A DNA stretch of 64,000 bases. It comes from Lawsonibacter sp900766145 (GTDB taxonomy: Bacteria > Bacillota > Clostridia > Oscillospirales > Oscillospiraceae). The first letter of the stretch is position 1; every line of letters starts with the position of its first letter. The stretch is from NCBI RefSeq assembly GCF_030372275.1, contig NZ_JAUDDJ010000001.1, one strand, 5' to 3'. Both the position numbers and the translations under genes were made by a program. The notes below the pieces were generated by a model, which was not told the origin of the DNA, did no database searches, and saw only the letters and a program-made list of their open reading frames with translations. Positions 40,855 through 50,217 of this stretch are shown piece by piece.

Positions 40855-42096
40855 TCACCGCCGGACCCATTTGCCAAACAGGGTCTTTTTATAGTGTCTT
40901 AATTCCTCTTTGACTTCTACATAATCGCCGGCCTTCTGGAGGTACTCCACGCCCTTGGCAATGTCCATCGGAACCCCCAGGCCGTTGCAGTACATCTTTC
41001 CGAGAAGATAAAACGCGTGAGGGCAGTCCCAGTTGACCTTATCCAGATAGGTAAATGCCTTGGCGTAGTCCTGTCGGGTCCCCTGGCCGTTGGCGTAACA
41101 GGCCCCCAGGTAGTAAAGCATGGCCGGACCGCCGTGGTCCTCCGCCCACTTCAAAAGCTGAAAGGCCTTGGCGTAGTCCCGCTCCACGCCACGCCCGTCA
41201 TAGTAGCACATGCCCATTCGGTTGGCAGGGTTTACTTTTTCCTGGATGGGCGCCGAGAGCGCCTGCTGGTAATATTGGGTGGCCTGGGTATTATCCTTGG
41301 GCACCCCCTCTCCCAGCTCGTAGGAGTAGCCCGCCCAGAAGAAGGCCCGGGGCTCCCCCGCCTCCGCCGCACGGCGGTAGAACTCAAAGGCCTCTCCCTT
41401 TTTCCCCTGGTCATAGAGCTCATTGGCATAGTAGAAGAAGTAACTGGGATACCCCCTCTCCGCCCCATAGCGGTACACCTCAATGGCCTTCTCCGGCCTG
41501 GGAGAGATGAGCCCCGCTTTTCCCTCCCGGTAGAAATTGGCCAGGTTGACGCCGCCGGTGGAGATGCCGCTGCGCAAGGACCTCCACAGCCAGTCCTCAC
41601 ACTTGGCGTAATTCTCCCGCAGATAGCTTTGGACCGCGTCGTCGCTGTCAAAATCCTCCCGGGTTTTGCCCTGAATTTCCGGAAAATCTCCCCAGTAGTA
41701 GGAATTGCCGATGATCATCTGGCACAGGGGCTCCCCGTGCTCCGCCTTGTCCAGCACGGTATCAAAGGCCTCCTGGAGACTCAGGGGCATGGCCTGGGCC
41801 AGCTGCCGGTTCATCACCCCGCAGCGCAGGGACAGCAGCGTTCCGATGGCACTGCCCTCCAGCACGGAGCGGCGCATCAGCTCATCCCCCGCCTGCTCAT
41901 CCACGGGGAAATTGTGCCCCGGCCAGGTGTACTCCGGCCCGTACAGGCACCGGGCCAGCAGGCAGCAGGCATCCGCGTCCCCGTCCTGTACCGCCTGCTC
42001 CAGCAGCCGGAAGCCCTCCTGACCCCGCTGGGCGCGCAGGTCGTAGTAGATATACTTGAGTGCCCGCTCCACCGCTTCACTGAAAAAGCGTCCCAT
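40855..42096 (-). CDS. Sel1-repeat (TPR-like) protein
   Basis: 413 residues. About eight Sel1-type repeats of the form A-x-x-x-LG-x-x-Y-x-x-G-x-G are visible, for example RAFFWAGYSYELGEGVPKDN, NRMGMCYYDGRGVERDYAKA and YYLGACYANGQGTRQDYAKA. These form helical solenoids for protein binding. No signal peptide. Located 28 bp downstream of the membrane protein gene on the same strand, so the two are likely one operon. GGAGGATAGGG lies before the ATG. Confidence 0.9.
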   Translation of the reverse strand: MGRFFSEAVERALKYIYYDLRAQRGQEGFRLLEQAVQDGDADACCLLARCLYGPEYTWPGHNFPVDEQAGDELMRRSVLEGSAIGTLLSLRCGVMNRQLAQAMPLSLQEAFDTVLDKAEHGEPLCQMIIGNSYYWGDFPEIQGKTREDFDSDDAVQSYLRENYAKCEDWLWRSLRSGISTGGVNLANFYREGKAGLISPRPEKAIEVYRYGAERGYPSYFFYYANELYDQGKKGEAFEFYRRAAEAGEPRAFFWAGYSYELGEGVPKDNTQATQYYQQALSAPIQEKVNPANRMGMCYYDGRGVERDYAKAFQLLKWAEDHGGPAMLYYLGACYANGQGTRQDYAKAFTYLDKVNWDCPHAFYLLGKMYCNGLGVPMDIAKGVEYLQKAGDYVEVKEELRHYKKTLFGKWVRR

Positions 42097-42124
42097 ACCC
42101 TATCCTCCCTCTCTGTCCTGTCTC

Positions 42125-43423
42125 TTAATTTTGCTCCGCAGTCTGCTGCCAGGTATGTCCGGAGCGCTCCATGTGCGTCCAGTTGTCCAGTGCGGGAATC
42201 TCCCCCTGCAGCCATCCCCGCAGGATCGTCTCCGCCTCACTGGTGGAGACATCCCGGGTCCAGGCGTATTGGCCCGGCTTCTGGGGAGATCCGGAATCCT
42301 CCTCCATCAAGATTCGCGTCAACTCCTGCCCACTGCCGGGAAGGCAGGCCAGCCGACTGAAGGTATATCCCTGCCCCTGGAAGGGGATGCCGGGCACCAA
42401 CTGGAAGGGGCTGGATTCTCCCGTCCGGCTGGGCCGGAGCAGCAGCTGACGGATGGTGTCCCAGGTGATGCGGGAGGTCACCGAGCCGTCGGGCATCGTG
42501 AGCACCTGGTTCTGAGCCAGCCGCTCCTGTTCCCGGCGGTTCTGCTCATCAAACCGGGCTTTTCTCTGCTGATAGGCCCGCTCCTGGGCGTACTGCTGTT
42601 CCTCCTCTTGGGCGTAGACCAAATCCTTGTACTCCTTAGAGTCATAGGTCCCAAACACCGCGGCAGGAACCCGCCGGCGCAGGCAGTCCATGGCATCCTC
42701 TAACTCCCGTTTGGATCTCAGAGAGGTGACCTGCCGCTCCCGGCGGTCATCCACGATCCAGATTTCGTAAATGTAGGTGACCTGGGTGCGTTTGCCGGCG
42801 TGGCGGACATGCTGCTCCACCCGGCTGAATATGCCCCGGATGCGTGGAATGCGGGAGACTTCATCCCCCAATACCCACTCCTTGCCTACACCCAGCTTAC
42901 CGCACCACTGGCCGTTGGCTTTCAGGTCCTGGTCCACCATGGCAAAGAGCTCTTTCACCGCCGGCGCCTCATCCGGGTATGGAAGCTGGGCACGGATGGA
43001 CTGAGCCAGGGCGCTTTTCTCCGGAACCAGGGCATCCCGCAGGCTCCGGTAAGCCAGAAAGAGGCCCACCAGTATGGCAACCACCCCCACCACAGGAATC
43101 AGGTAGTAGCCGAAACTAAGCTCTTCTTTTAGCCGCTCCGCCTCGTACGGCATGGACTGTGCAGTCATAAAAAACCAGATTGCCAGACCTCCCCCAATGA
43201 GGACGAGGGCTGCCCATATCAACCCAGTGAGTCGGCCCCGGGTACGCTGGAGGCAGTACCCTTCCTCCGGGCCTTCAGGCTGCTGCTTTTTATTCCACCA
43301 CATGATCAGGAGAATCACTGGGATGGCAAAAATCCGTAGTATCACCACCAAAAGTATGTAAACCAACACATTCCAGGGCCATTTGAGATAAAACCGCTTC
43401 TTCTGGTTTTCCTTTGACTCCAT
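42125..43423 (-). CDS. Membrane protein with large cytosolic domain, unknown function
   Basis: 432 residues. Three hydrophobic segments in the N-terminal third (WNVLVYILLVVILRIFAIPV; LIWAALVLIGGGLAIWFF; YLIPVVGVVAILVGLFLAYR), then a soluble region with coiled-coil (EEEQQYAQERAYQQRKARFD) and a closing beta-rich part. Family not recognised. It is probably cotranscribed with the Sel1 gene that follows, which may bind the cytosolic part (inference). Confidence 0.78.
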   Translation of the reverse strand: MESKENQKKRFYLKWPWNVLVYILLVVILRIFAIPVILLIMWWNKKQQPEGPEEGYCLQRTRGRLTGLIWAALVLIGGGLAIWFFMTAQSMPYEAERLKEELSFGYYLIPVVGVVAILVGLFLAYRSLRDALVPEKSALAQSIRAQLPYPDEAPAVKELFAMVDQDLKANGQWCGKLGVGKEWVLGDEVSRIPRIRGIFSRVEQHVRHAGKRTQVTYIYEIWIVDDRRERQVTSLRSKRELEDAMDCLRRRVPAAVFGTYDSKEYKDLVYAQEEEQQYAQERAYQQRKARFDEQNRREQERLAQNQVLTMPDGSVTSRITWDTIRQLLLRPSRTGESSPFQLVPGIPFQGQGYTFSRLACLPGSGQELTRILMEEDSGSPQKPGQYAWTRDVSTSEAETILRGWLQGEIPALDNWTHMERSGHTWQQTAEQN

Positions 43424-43678
43424 ACTCTCTCGCCTCTCCTTCTCCCGTATTGTAAGCTCTGGTTTTTATTTTATCACAGATTCTCCCATATCGCATATTT
43501 TTTTGCAGGCAAGATTTGCTGGCACTCTGTCTCAGGAACGCTCTTGACCACGTTTCATTTCAATGTTATTTTAAATAAAAAGTCAGTCTTTCAGAAGGCG
43601 CAAAAAACCGATCCGGACGGAGAGATCCCAACAAAGTATCTGTGTCGGTCAAGTATAGATTAGGAAGGATGGTGACGC

Positions 43679-44107
43679 ATGGAGCTGCTTCAACGGCGTG
43701 AGAATATGATCCGCCAGTGGTTCGCCATGTGGCTGAGTAAACAAAATACCGGGCTGGACAACATCTTCTCCCCCGATGCCATTTATATTGAGAGCTGGGG
43801 TCCGGAGTACCACGGAACAGACGCAATCAATCACTGGTTTGAGGAATGGAATACCCGGGGCACGGTCCAATGTTGGGATATTCAGCATTTCTTTCATCAG
43901 GAGGATCAGACGGTGGTCCAGTGGCAGTTTCAATGTGAGCTGTCCGGGGAACCCAGTCAGAGTTTTGAGGGTCTTTCCCTGATCCGCTGGAATGAAGAGG
44001 ATAAGATCTGCTTTTTGCAGGAATTCGGGTGCAGCAACAAGCGCTACAACCCCTATGCAGACGGACCGGTACCGGTATTCGGGGATGATCCGGCCATGTG
44101 GCTATAA
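43679..44107 (+). CDS. SnoaL/NTF2-like protein
   Basis: 142 residues with the cone-shaped NTF2-like fold: IRQWFAMWLSKQNTGLDNIF, SPDAIYIESWGPEYHGTDAI and VVQWQFQCELSG. These proteins bind or isomerise small hydrophobic ligands; no catalytic residues can be named. ATG after AGGAAGGATGGTGACGC. A possible promoter TTGACC-17-TATTTT lies at 43544-43572. Monocistronic. Confidence 0.86.
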   Translation: MELLQRRENMIRQWFAMWLSKQNTGLDNIFSPDAIYIESWGPEYHGTDAINHWFEEWNTRGTVQCWDIQHFFHQEDQTVVQWQFQCELSGEPSQSFEGLSLIRWNEEDKICFLQEFGCSNKRYNPYADGPVPVFGDDPAMWL

Positions 44108-44169
44108 TCTTTTATGGGAAGGAATTTTACTTTACAGTAATTCTAGTGCAAGATATATTGTAAAACAAG

Positions 44170-44196
44170 CGGAGCCTGGACAATGTCCAGGCTCCG
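44170..44196. terminator. Weak bidirectional terminator-like hairpin
   Basis: 12-bp perfect stem CGGAGCCTGGAC / GTCCAGGCTCCG, loop AAT; only short T-runs. It lies between convergent genes. Confidence 0.6.
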
Positions 44197-44234
44197 ATCC
44201 TTATTACTTACTCTCTTCCCTGCTGCCTGCAGAA

Positions 44235-44720
44235 TTATTTTGTAGCAAACTGATTCATAAAGAAGTCGGTAAAGGCCGCCAGTTCCTCCTCCTGGGAAAC
44301 ATAGACGTACAGCTTCTCATCGTCCAACCAGTCATAGGCGTTGATGGCCAGATACCCCTTCTTGTCCGGATAGATCACAAAGGCATCGGTGGGATACTTG
44401 TTGCGGTAGGCCTTTAAAATTTCCGAGCGGCGGTAGTAGGTGGGCTCACCGCAGCCGGACAGGTCAGGAACGGTGGGCACAGCCACAATGGTCTGGCTGC
44501 TCTCGTTCCATCCCACGATCAGGTTGCCGATTTTAGTCTTGCTGCCGTGGACAAAGCCGTAATTAAATCGGGATACATCCTCCGTATACCCGAAAATCAG
44601 CCGGTAGTCCCCTCCGTTTTCTACCACTTGGTCGAAAAGCTGGCGCATTTTCTTGGCATTGGCGTTGCTTTTCTCCATGTCCACCTGAGGGCCTTTAAAA
44701 ATCTTGCTGAAAAATCCCAT
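44235..44720 (-). CDS. Hypothetical protein
   Basis: 161 residues; GGAGGAACCAACC precedes the ATG. Starts GFFSKIFKGPQVDMEKSN, a basic-amphipathic helix, followed by a beta-rich part (GDYRLIFGYTEDVSRFNYGF, then a hydrophobic IVGWNESSQTIVAVPTV). No signal or membrane helix and no family recognised. Frame bias and ribosome site support it being expressed. Confidence 0.82.
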   Translation of the reverse strand: MGFFSKIFKGPQVDMEKSNANAKKMRQLFDQVVENGGDYRLIFGYTEDVSRFNYGFVHGSKTKIGNLIVGWNESSQTIVAVPTVPDLSGCGEPTYYRRSEILKAYRNKYPTDAFVIYPDKKGYLAINAYDWLDDEKLYVYVSQEEELAAFTDFFMNQFATK

Positions 44721-44854
44721 GGTTGGTTCCTCCTTGGTAACTTATATTTCCGCGCGGCCTGTCCGCCGCGTCAGCGACCAAATTAGGCAAACTGGTACAG
44801 CCCGTTTTAAATAAAGATGATTTATAATTTTTATCTTTATTATTTGAAAAAAAC

Positions 44855-44891
44855 ATCCGTCGGACCATCGGGCTGGATGATGCCGACGGAT
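44855..44891 (-). terminator. Terminator of the TetR gene at 44891
   Basis: 9-bp stem ATCCGTCGG / CCGACGGAT around a 19-base loop that can form its own small hairpin, followed by TTTTTTT on the minus strand; it touches the stop codon. Confidence 0.75.
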
Positions 44892-45526
44892 TATTCTTTG
44901 TCTTTTGGGGCTGATTGACCGTTCTTGAGCCGCTCCAGGCAATCTGCAATGGCTTCAATCTGAAATTTTACCGCCGCGTCCGCTGCCTCAGGCACCAAAA
45001 ACGGTAAATTTTCCGGCACGGCCCGACGGAACACCATGGCCGTCAAACTCAAGTTGGTGAAGAGCCCAATGGTTTCCCGATCTGCCGTTACCCCAAAGAT
45101 CTTTAAAAGGGTTCCGAACAGGCTGGCCTGTTTTTCTCGGAACACCTGGTAGCTCTCCGGAGACAGCCGCCGAAACAGCATCTGCTGCTCTTCCAGCGTC
45201 ATCACCGCAATGCCGTTTTGCTCGCCGTAGCAGCAGGACATCAAAAACTGACATACCCCTTCCCGCCAGCTTAAAGCCGGGTCGTCCATCAGCGACTGTG
45301 CGTAGGCCAAAATCCGGGGCTGCTGAAAATAGAAGGTCTCGACGATCAGGTCCTCCTTGGTGGGAAAGAAGGTATAAAAGAAGGTGCGGGAGATGCCCAC
45401 CGATCGATAGATCTCCTCCACGGTGGTATGCTGGGTTCCTTTTTGTGCCATCCGTTCCAGGGCGGCAGTGATCAGTGCAGTCCGGATTCGCTCCCGATCC
45501 GCATCCGAATAGGCAACCTTTGGCAT
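44891..45526 (-). CDS. TetR/AcrR-family regulator downstream of oleate hydratase
   Basis: 211 residues from the ATG at 45526, seven bases after GGAGG; an in-frame TTG at 45541 would lie within that site. TetR helix-turn-helix (QHTTVEEIYRSVGISRTFFY, TFFPTKEDLI) in residues 20-60, the rest a helical ligand domain. It lies 115 bp downstream of oleate hydratase and is separated from it by a terminator. A fatty-acid-responsive role is possible but not shown. Confidence 0.9.
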   Translation of the reverse strand: MPKVAYSDADRERIRTALITAALERMAQKGTQHTTVEEIYRSVGISRTFFYTFFPTKEDLIVETFYFQQPRILAYAQSLMDDPALSWREGVCQFLMSCCYGEQNGIAVMTLEEQQMLFRRLSPESYQVFREKQASLFGTLLKIFGVTADRETIGLFTNLSLTAMVFRRAVPENLPFLVPEAADAAVKFQIEAIADCLERLKNGQSAPKDKE

Positions 45527-45594
45527 TCCCACGTCCTCCAAAATAAAGTCATTCTCCTTAGTTACTTTTTATTTTACTCTATACACCTGAAAAA

Positions 45595-45630
45595 TGCAAG
45601 GGGCGACGTGGTCAAACGCCGCCCCTTGCA
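45595..45630 (-). terminator. Terminator of oleate hydratase
   Basis: 11-bp perfect outer stem TGCAAGGGGCG / CGCCCCTTGCA, with further pairing inside, followed by TTTTTC on the minus strand. Confidence 0.8.
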
Positions 45631-45640
45631 GAATCAAACC

Positions 45641-47620
45641 TTATTCTTCTTCCGCTTCATTGCGGACAATCTTGTGGTCTCGCAGCACCTTTTCTATCAC
45701 AGTTCCGTGGATCAGCTTGAGCGCCGGCTTTTTCAGCAGATTCAGCGGGCCGGGCAGTTCCATCTCCAGGGGAGATTTGCCATCCATCAGGCACACCGAG
45801 CTGTCCAGCAGGCAGCGAATGTCGTACACACTGCCCCACACCTCAGGCACGCCCCGGTCCACACCCAGCAGGCCGTAGACCGCCTCCATAGCGGTGCGCA
45901 CCGAGTACTCGGTGGTAAACACCGTATCCCGGGGCGTCTCGGCAAACTGGCCCAGGAAGGCAAAGTTGACGCAGCCGTCGGGAATCACGTCGGGCCGGTC
46001 GCCCTTGGCCCGGGGCATAAAGAAAGCGGTGATATAGGGCATCATGGTGGGCACGCACACCGCACTGTCCTCGGCCAGCTGGGGAATCAGCTCCGTCGGC
46101 ACGCCCAGGTGGTAGAGCCACTCCTGGGTGATCTCCTTGCCGGTACAGTCCTTCATGGGCTTTTTGATGAAATCACCGGGCACATCGGTGAAGAGGCCAT
46201 ACACCCACACGCAGACCTTCTCCGGCTCCTGCTCCTTGAACTGTCCCTGGCGGTTGATGGTCCAGCTCAGCAGCCACTTGGAATCCTGGCAGCTGACGAT
46301 GCCGCCGGTAACCACCTTGCCGGTGCGGGGATCCCGCTGACAGATGTTTTTGATATAGGGCAGAATCTTGTCGTCCAGAGTGGTGATGGTAGCCGACTCC
46401 CAGTTGGTCTTAGCCACATCGGAACAGAACTTCTCCGGGCGGCCAAAGGCCGGGTCCTGCTTGGCAATGTTCTTCCACAGGTTCCAGCAACCGCTGGTGC
46501 GCACCTCAGCATCCCCGTTGGGGGCGTGGTCCTGGTCGCCATAGATGGTCCCCTCGGTACAGGAACCATTGGTGACAAAGACAAGGTCGTTCTCAGTGAG
46601 CACGATGCCCTGCTCCACGCCCTTCACCTTGCACTCGATGGCGGTAGCCACCTTTTTGCCTCCCTTGATGTCAAAGAGGACGTTGGTCACCTCCACGCCG
46701 AATTGGAAGTCCACTCCGGCCTCCTCCAGGTACTTCTTCATGGGGAGGATCAGGGACTCGTACTGGTTATAGCGGGTGAATTTCAGGGCGCTGAAGTCGG
46801 GCAGGCCGGCAATGTGGTGGATAAAGCGCTGGAAGTAGAGCTTCATCTCCAGGGCGGAGTGCCAGTTCTCAAAGGCAAACATGGTGCGCCAGTAGAGCCA
46901 GAAGGTGGAGGAGAACACCTCGTCATCAAAGACATCCTCAATGGTCTTGTCGTACAGGTCCTCATCGGGGGTCATGAAGAGCTTGACGATCTCCATGCAG
47001 CCCTTCTGGCTGAGGTTAAACTTTCCGTCGGTGTGGGCGTCCTGGCCCCGGTTGACGGTAGCCCGACACAGGGAGTAGTTGGGGTCGTGCTTATTGAGCC
47101 AGTAGAACTCGTCCAGCACGGAAGCGCCGGGCTTCTCCAGGGAGGGGATGGAGCGGAACAGGTCCCACAGGCACTCAAAGTGGTCCTCCATCTCTCGGCC
47201 GCCCCGCATGATATAGCCCCGGGTGGGGTCATAGATGCCGTCGCAGGCGCCGCCGGCCACGTCCATGGCCTCCAGGATGTGGATATGGGAACCGTCCATC
47301 TGGCCGTCCCGCACCAGGAAGCAGGCCGCCGCCAGAGCGGCCAGGCCGCTGCCTACAATGTAGGCGCTCTTCTCCTCTACGCCCGCAGGCTTCTCCGGCC
47401 GGGCAAAGGCCTCGTAGTTGCCGCTGGTATAATAGATGCCCTTGGCGTTTTTCTCGTGGCGGCCCAGCTCCGTGTTTCGGTAATCGCTGCGGTCCTGCGC
47501 CCGGCTCTCCGCCTGTACCTCCTGCTTATTCTGTGCCGCCTTTTTCGCCAGCACCACAGCCGCTCCCGCGCCGGCAAGGCCGGCGGCCGCGGCAGTCCAC
47601 TTTCCAAGATTCTTTGCCAT
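45641..47620 (-). CDS. ohyA: Oleate hydratase (FAD-dependent) with N-terminal membrane-anchor-like segment
   Basis: 659 residues from the ATG at 47620 (AAAGGTGGC site); an earlier start at 47656 would add 12 residues. FAD loop YIVGSGLAALAAACFL at 88-102 and an acidic residue in HILEAMDVAGGACDG. The length beyond the usual about 570-590 comes from an N-terminal hydrophobic stretch (residues 8-27, WTAAAAGLAGAGAAVVLA) followed by Lys. It adds water to the 9-cis double bond of oleate, giving 10-hydroxystearate, which detoxifies unsaturated fatty acids. TetR genes lie on both sides. Confidence 0.95.
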   Translation of the reverse strand: MAKNLGKWTAAAAGLAGAGAAVVLAKKAAQNKQEVQAESRAQDRSDYRNTELGRHEKNAKGIYYTSGNYEAFARPEKPAGVEEKSAYIVGSGLAALAAACFLVRDGQMDGSHIHILEAMDVAGGACDGIYDPTRGYIMRGGREMEDHFECLWDLFRSIPSLEKPGASVLDEFYWLNKHDPNYSLCRATVNRGQDAHTDGKFNLSQKGCMEIVKLFMTPDEDLYDKTIEDVFDDEVFSSTFWLYWRTMFAFENWHSALEMKLYFQRFIHHIAGLPDFSALKFTRYNQYESLILPMKKYLEEAGVDFQFGVEVTNVLFDIKGGKKVATAIECKVKGVEQGIVLTENDLVFVTNGSCTEGTIYGDQDHAPNGDAEVRTSGCWNLWKNIAKQDPAFGRPEKFCSDVAKTNWESATITTLDDKILPYIKNICQRDPRTGKVVTGGIVSCQDSKWLLSWTINRQGQFKEQEPEKVCVWVYGLFTDVPGDFIKKPMKDCTGKEITQEWLYHLGVPTELIPQLAEDSAVCVPTMMPYITAFFMPRAKGDRPDVIPDGCVNFAFLGQFAETPRDTVFTTEYSVRTAMEAVYGLLGVDRGVPEVWGSVYDIRCLLDSSVCLMDGKSPLEMELPGPLNLLKKPALKLIHGTVIEKVLRDHKIVRNEAEEE

Positions 47621-47720
47621 AAGATAGCCACCTTTCCAAATCTGCGCCGTTTTCACCGCGCTGTCTCTTGATCGTGGCCTTATCCTACCCCGTTTTCCCC
47701 CGGTTTACCATTTACAAACA

Positions 47721-47753
47721 AAGGCCGATGATAAAAAACTTATCATCGGCCTT
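47721..47753 (-). terminator. Terminator overlapping the end of the upstream TetR gene
   Basis: 14-bp perfect stem AAGGCCGATGATAA / TTATCATCGGCCTT; its 3' arm includes the TGA stop at 47743. TTTGTTT follows on the minus strand. Confidence 0.85.
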
Positions 47754-48327
47754 GATCTGTAAAGTCTCTGCCGCCACGGGCAAAATTTTGGATGGAGTTA
47801 GACACATTTCCGTGCATAGTTGTACTGATCTTCTCGGCAAGCAGCTGATGGTCGGCACTCATCCCCTGCTTGATCCAGTCCAGCATGATGCCTACAAAGC
47901 TATATTTGTAAAATTCCGCAATGAAGGTCTTGTCTGCCTCGGAAATCTCCACACCCCGGCTCTGCTCGTCCACTACGCCCCGGATGAGGCCATAGGTCAG
48001 CTTGAACAGAAAGCTCTCCATCTGGTCCCGGCTGATACAGCGGTATGCGTTGAGGATAAACGGTTTATTCTCCAGTACCGCCTCAAAGATCTGCACCAGC
48101 CCCTCCTGCCAGGTGTCGTAGGTCTTCTTTCCCTGGAGCGCCCGGGAGGCATCCTCCACGCAGGCCCACTCCACCAGATCGTAGATGTCTTTGAAGTGAT
48201 AGTAAAAGGCCATGCGGCTCACACCGCAGTCCTCAGTAATGTCCCGGATGGTGATCTTGTCCAGAGGCTTTTTCAGCATCATTCGCTTTAAAGATGCTTC
48301 CAGGCCCTGCTTGGTGGTGTTTGACAC
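47743..48327 (-). CDS. TetR/AcrR-family regulator upstream of oleate hydratase
   Basis: 194 residues from a GTG start at 48327, six bases after GGGAGTG; the long upstream extension in the same frame overlaps a promoter and the neighbouring gene and is not used. HTH in residues 8-50: LKKPLDKITIRDITEDCGVS then RMAFYYHFKDIYDLVEW. C-terminal ligand domain unassigned. Transcribed toward oleate hydratase and divergent from the ABC-class ATPase gene. Terminator at 47721 separates it from the hydratase, which then uses its own promoter. Confidence 0.88.
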   Translation of the reverse strand: MSNTTKQGLEASLKRMMLKKPLDKITIRDITEDCGVSRMAFYYHFKDIYDLVEWACVEDASRALQGKKTYDTWQEGLVQIFEAVLENKPFILNAYRCISRDQMESFLFKLTYGLIRGVVDEQSRGVEISEADKTFIAEFYKYSFVGIMLDWIKQGMSADHQLLAEKISTTMHGNVSNSIQNFARGGRDFTDQGR

Positions 48328-48358
48328 GGCAATCACTCCCACAAAAATGGTTGGATTT

Positions 48359-48386
48359 ATTATACCGGAAAATGCGCCGGTTTCAA
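48359..48386 (-). promoter_or_regulatory. Sigma-A promoter of the upstream TetR gene
   Basis: On the minus strand TTGAAA (48386-48381), 16-bp spacer, TATAAT (48364-48359). Confidence 0.7.
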
Positions 48387-48424
48387 TACGAACTTTTCTC
48401 CCACTGCCCTCTCCCCTGTTTTGA

Positions 48425-48453
48425 TTGTAAACCGAGGAAATTCCAGCTATAAT
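48425..48453 (+). promoter_or_regulatory. Sigma-A promoter of the ABC-class ATPase gene
   Basis: TTGTAA (48425-48430), 17-bp spacer, TATAAT (48448-48453), about 37 bases before the ATG at 48490. Confidence 0.65.
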
Positions 48454-48489
48454 ACAAAAAACCATTGCTCCACAGGGAGGAATCATTCC

Positions 48490-50190
48490 ATGCAGACATC
48501 CAACGACCTGAAAACCCTGCTCTCCCGCATCGACCGCAGAGGCTACCCCGCCTACAAGGACACCAGGGGTACCTATCAATTTCCCGGTTATGTGCTGTCC
48601 ATTGATCATGTCCAGGGGGACCCTTTTGCTGCCCCCTCCAAGTTGAGCATCCATGTGGACGGCCGTCAGGCCGGCTTTCCCCAAAATCTCTACCGCTTGT
48701 CCTGCCAGCGTATTGCCCTCCAAGACGAGCTGACCCGCCGCTTCGGCCATCTGGCCGCCCAGGCCTCCTTCCAGGCCAAGGGCTCGGGGCACAGCGGCCT
48801 CATCTCCATTAGCCGCTGCGGCCAAGAAGTATTGGAGCGCACCGCCTGCCGGCTGGACCCCAACACCGGCAAGTTAGTCCTGCGTCTGGAGGTGGGGTTC
48901 CCCGCCAACGGCCGCACCATCAACGCCCGGGAGCTGGAGAAGATCCTCTTTGATCTGCTCCCCCGGTGCGTGGAACAGAGCCTGTTTTACCGAAATCTGA
49001 ACCAGGCCCGTCTCCAGGCCGTTGCCGACCTGGCGGAGGACCAGCAGTATATCCGGGACATGCTGCCCCAGATGGGGCTGTGCGCCTTTGTGGCTGACGG
49101 GAGCGTCCTGCCCCGAGCCTCCGGCGTCTCCTCCCTGCCCATGAAGAACGCCGTCCCCTTCCACTCCCCTCAGGAGCTGTCTGTCACTCTGGACTTACCC
49201 CACCGTGGCAAGATCACCGGCATGGGGATTCGGCGGGGAGTCACCCTCATTGTAGGCGGCGGCTACCACGGAAAATCCACCCTCCTCAAGGCCCTGGAGT
49301 TAGGGGTATACAACCACATTGCCGGGGATGGCCGGGAGTACGTCATCACCAACGAGAGCGCCGTAAAAATCCGTTCCGAGGATGGGCGCAGCATTCGCCG
49401 TACCGACATCTCCATGTTCATCAACGACCTGCCCAACGGCAAGGACACTGCCTCCTTCACCACGGAGGACGCCAGCGGCAGCACCTCCCAGGCGGCCAAC
49501 GTGGTAGAGGCCCTGGAGGCGGGCACCTCCCTGCTGCTTATCGATGAGGATACCAGTGCCACCAACTTTATGGTCCGGGACGAGCTGATGCAGCGTGTCA
49601 TCCACCGGGATATGGAGCCTATCACCCCCTTTATCGACCGGGTGCGGGAGCTCTATGAGGCGCACGGCATCTCCACCATTCTGGTGGCCGGGAGTTCAGG
49701 GGCCTACTTCCACGTGGCCGACACCATCCTCCAGATGGACCGCTATGTGCCCAGAGATATTACCGCCCTGGCCAAGCAGGAGGCTTCCGCCTTCCCGGTC
49801 TCTGCCGCACCTCTGTCTCCTGCCCCCCTGCCCAGCTTCGACCGCCGTCCGGCTCCTTCCCCGGAATTTCGTGGCGACCGGATCAAGCTTAAATCCCTGG
49901 GCCGGGACGGGGTATCCATCAACCGTGAGACCATCGACCTGCGGTATGTGGAACAGCTGCGAGACGGAGAGCAGTCCGCCGCCCTGGGCTACGCCATGGT
50001 GTACGCCCAGCAGCACCTGATGGATGGGAGACACACTCTGCGCCAGATCGTGGCAGAGTTGGAGACTCTGTTGGATGAAAAAGGTCTGGAATCCCTGTGT
50101 GGAGGGCGCTCCGGCGTGTCCTTTCTGGCCCGGCCCCGGGCCCAAGAGCTTTTTGCCTGCTTTAACCGCTATCAAGGCTTACAGCTGTAA
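48490..50190 (+). CDS. ABC-class P-loop ATPase (PF09818-type)
   Basis: 566 residues, the normal length of this family, from the ATG at 48490 (CAGGGAGGAATCATTCC). A Walker A is near 257 (IVGGGYHGKSTLLKALELG), followed by a Walker B (SLLLIDEDTSATNFMVRDEL). N-terminal 240 residues are the family's unique domain. These single-chain ATPases are not transporters; function is unsettled. No partner gene is adjacent, and it has its own promoter and terminator. Confidence 0.9.
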   Translation: MQTSNDLKTLLSRIDRRGYPAYKDTRGTYQFPGYVLSIDHVQGDPFAAPSKLSIHVDGRQAGFPQNLYRLSCQRIALQDELTRRFGHLAAQASFQAKGSGHSGLISISRCGQEVLERTACRLDPNTGKLVLRLEVGFPANGRTINARELEKILFDLLPRCVEQSLFYRNLNQARLQAVADLAEDQQYIRDMLPQMGLCAFVADGSVLPRASGVSSLPMKNAVPFHSPQELSVTLDLPHRGKITGMGIRRGVTLIVGGGYHGKSTLLKALELGVYNHIAGDGREYVITNESAVKIRSEDGRSIRRTDISMFINDLPNGKDTASFTTEDASGSTSQAANVVEALEAGTSLLLIDEDTSATNFMVRDELMQRVIHRDMEPITPFIDRVRELYEAHGISTILVAGSSGAYFHVADTILQMDRYVPRDITALAKQEASAFPVSAAPLSPAPLPSFDRRPAPSPEFRGDRIKLKSLGRDGVSINRETIDLRYVEQLRDGEQSAALGYAMVYAQQHLMDGRHTLRQIVAELETLLDEKGLESLCGGRSGVSFLARPRAQELFACFNRYQGLQL

Positions 50191-50217
50191 GGTACAGCAA
50201 GTCTTTTTCCCTTACGA

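Noticed and set aside
45428..47671. 747-codon open frame on the plus strand opposite oleate hydratase
   Set aside because: The minus-strand frame encodes a clear oleate hydratase with an FAD loop. The long antisense frame is a by-product of the GC-rich codon pattern and has no ribosome site or domain.
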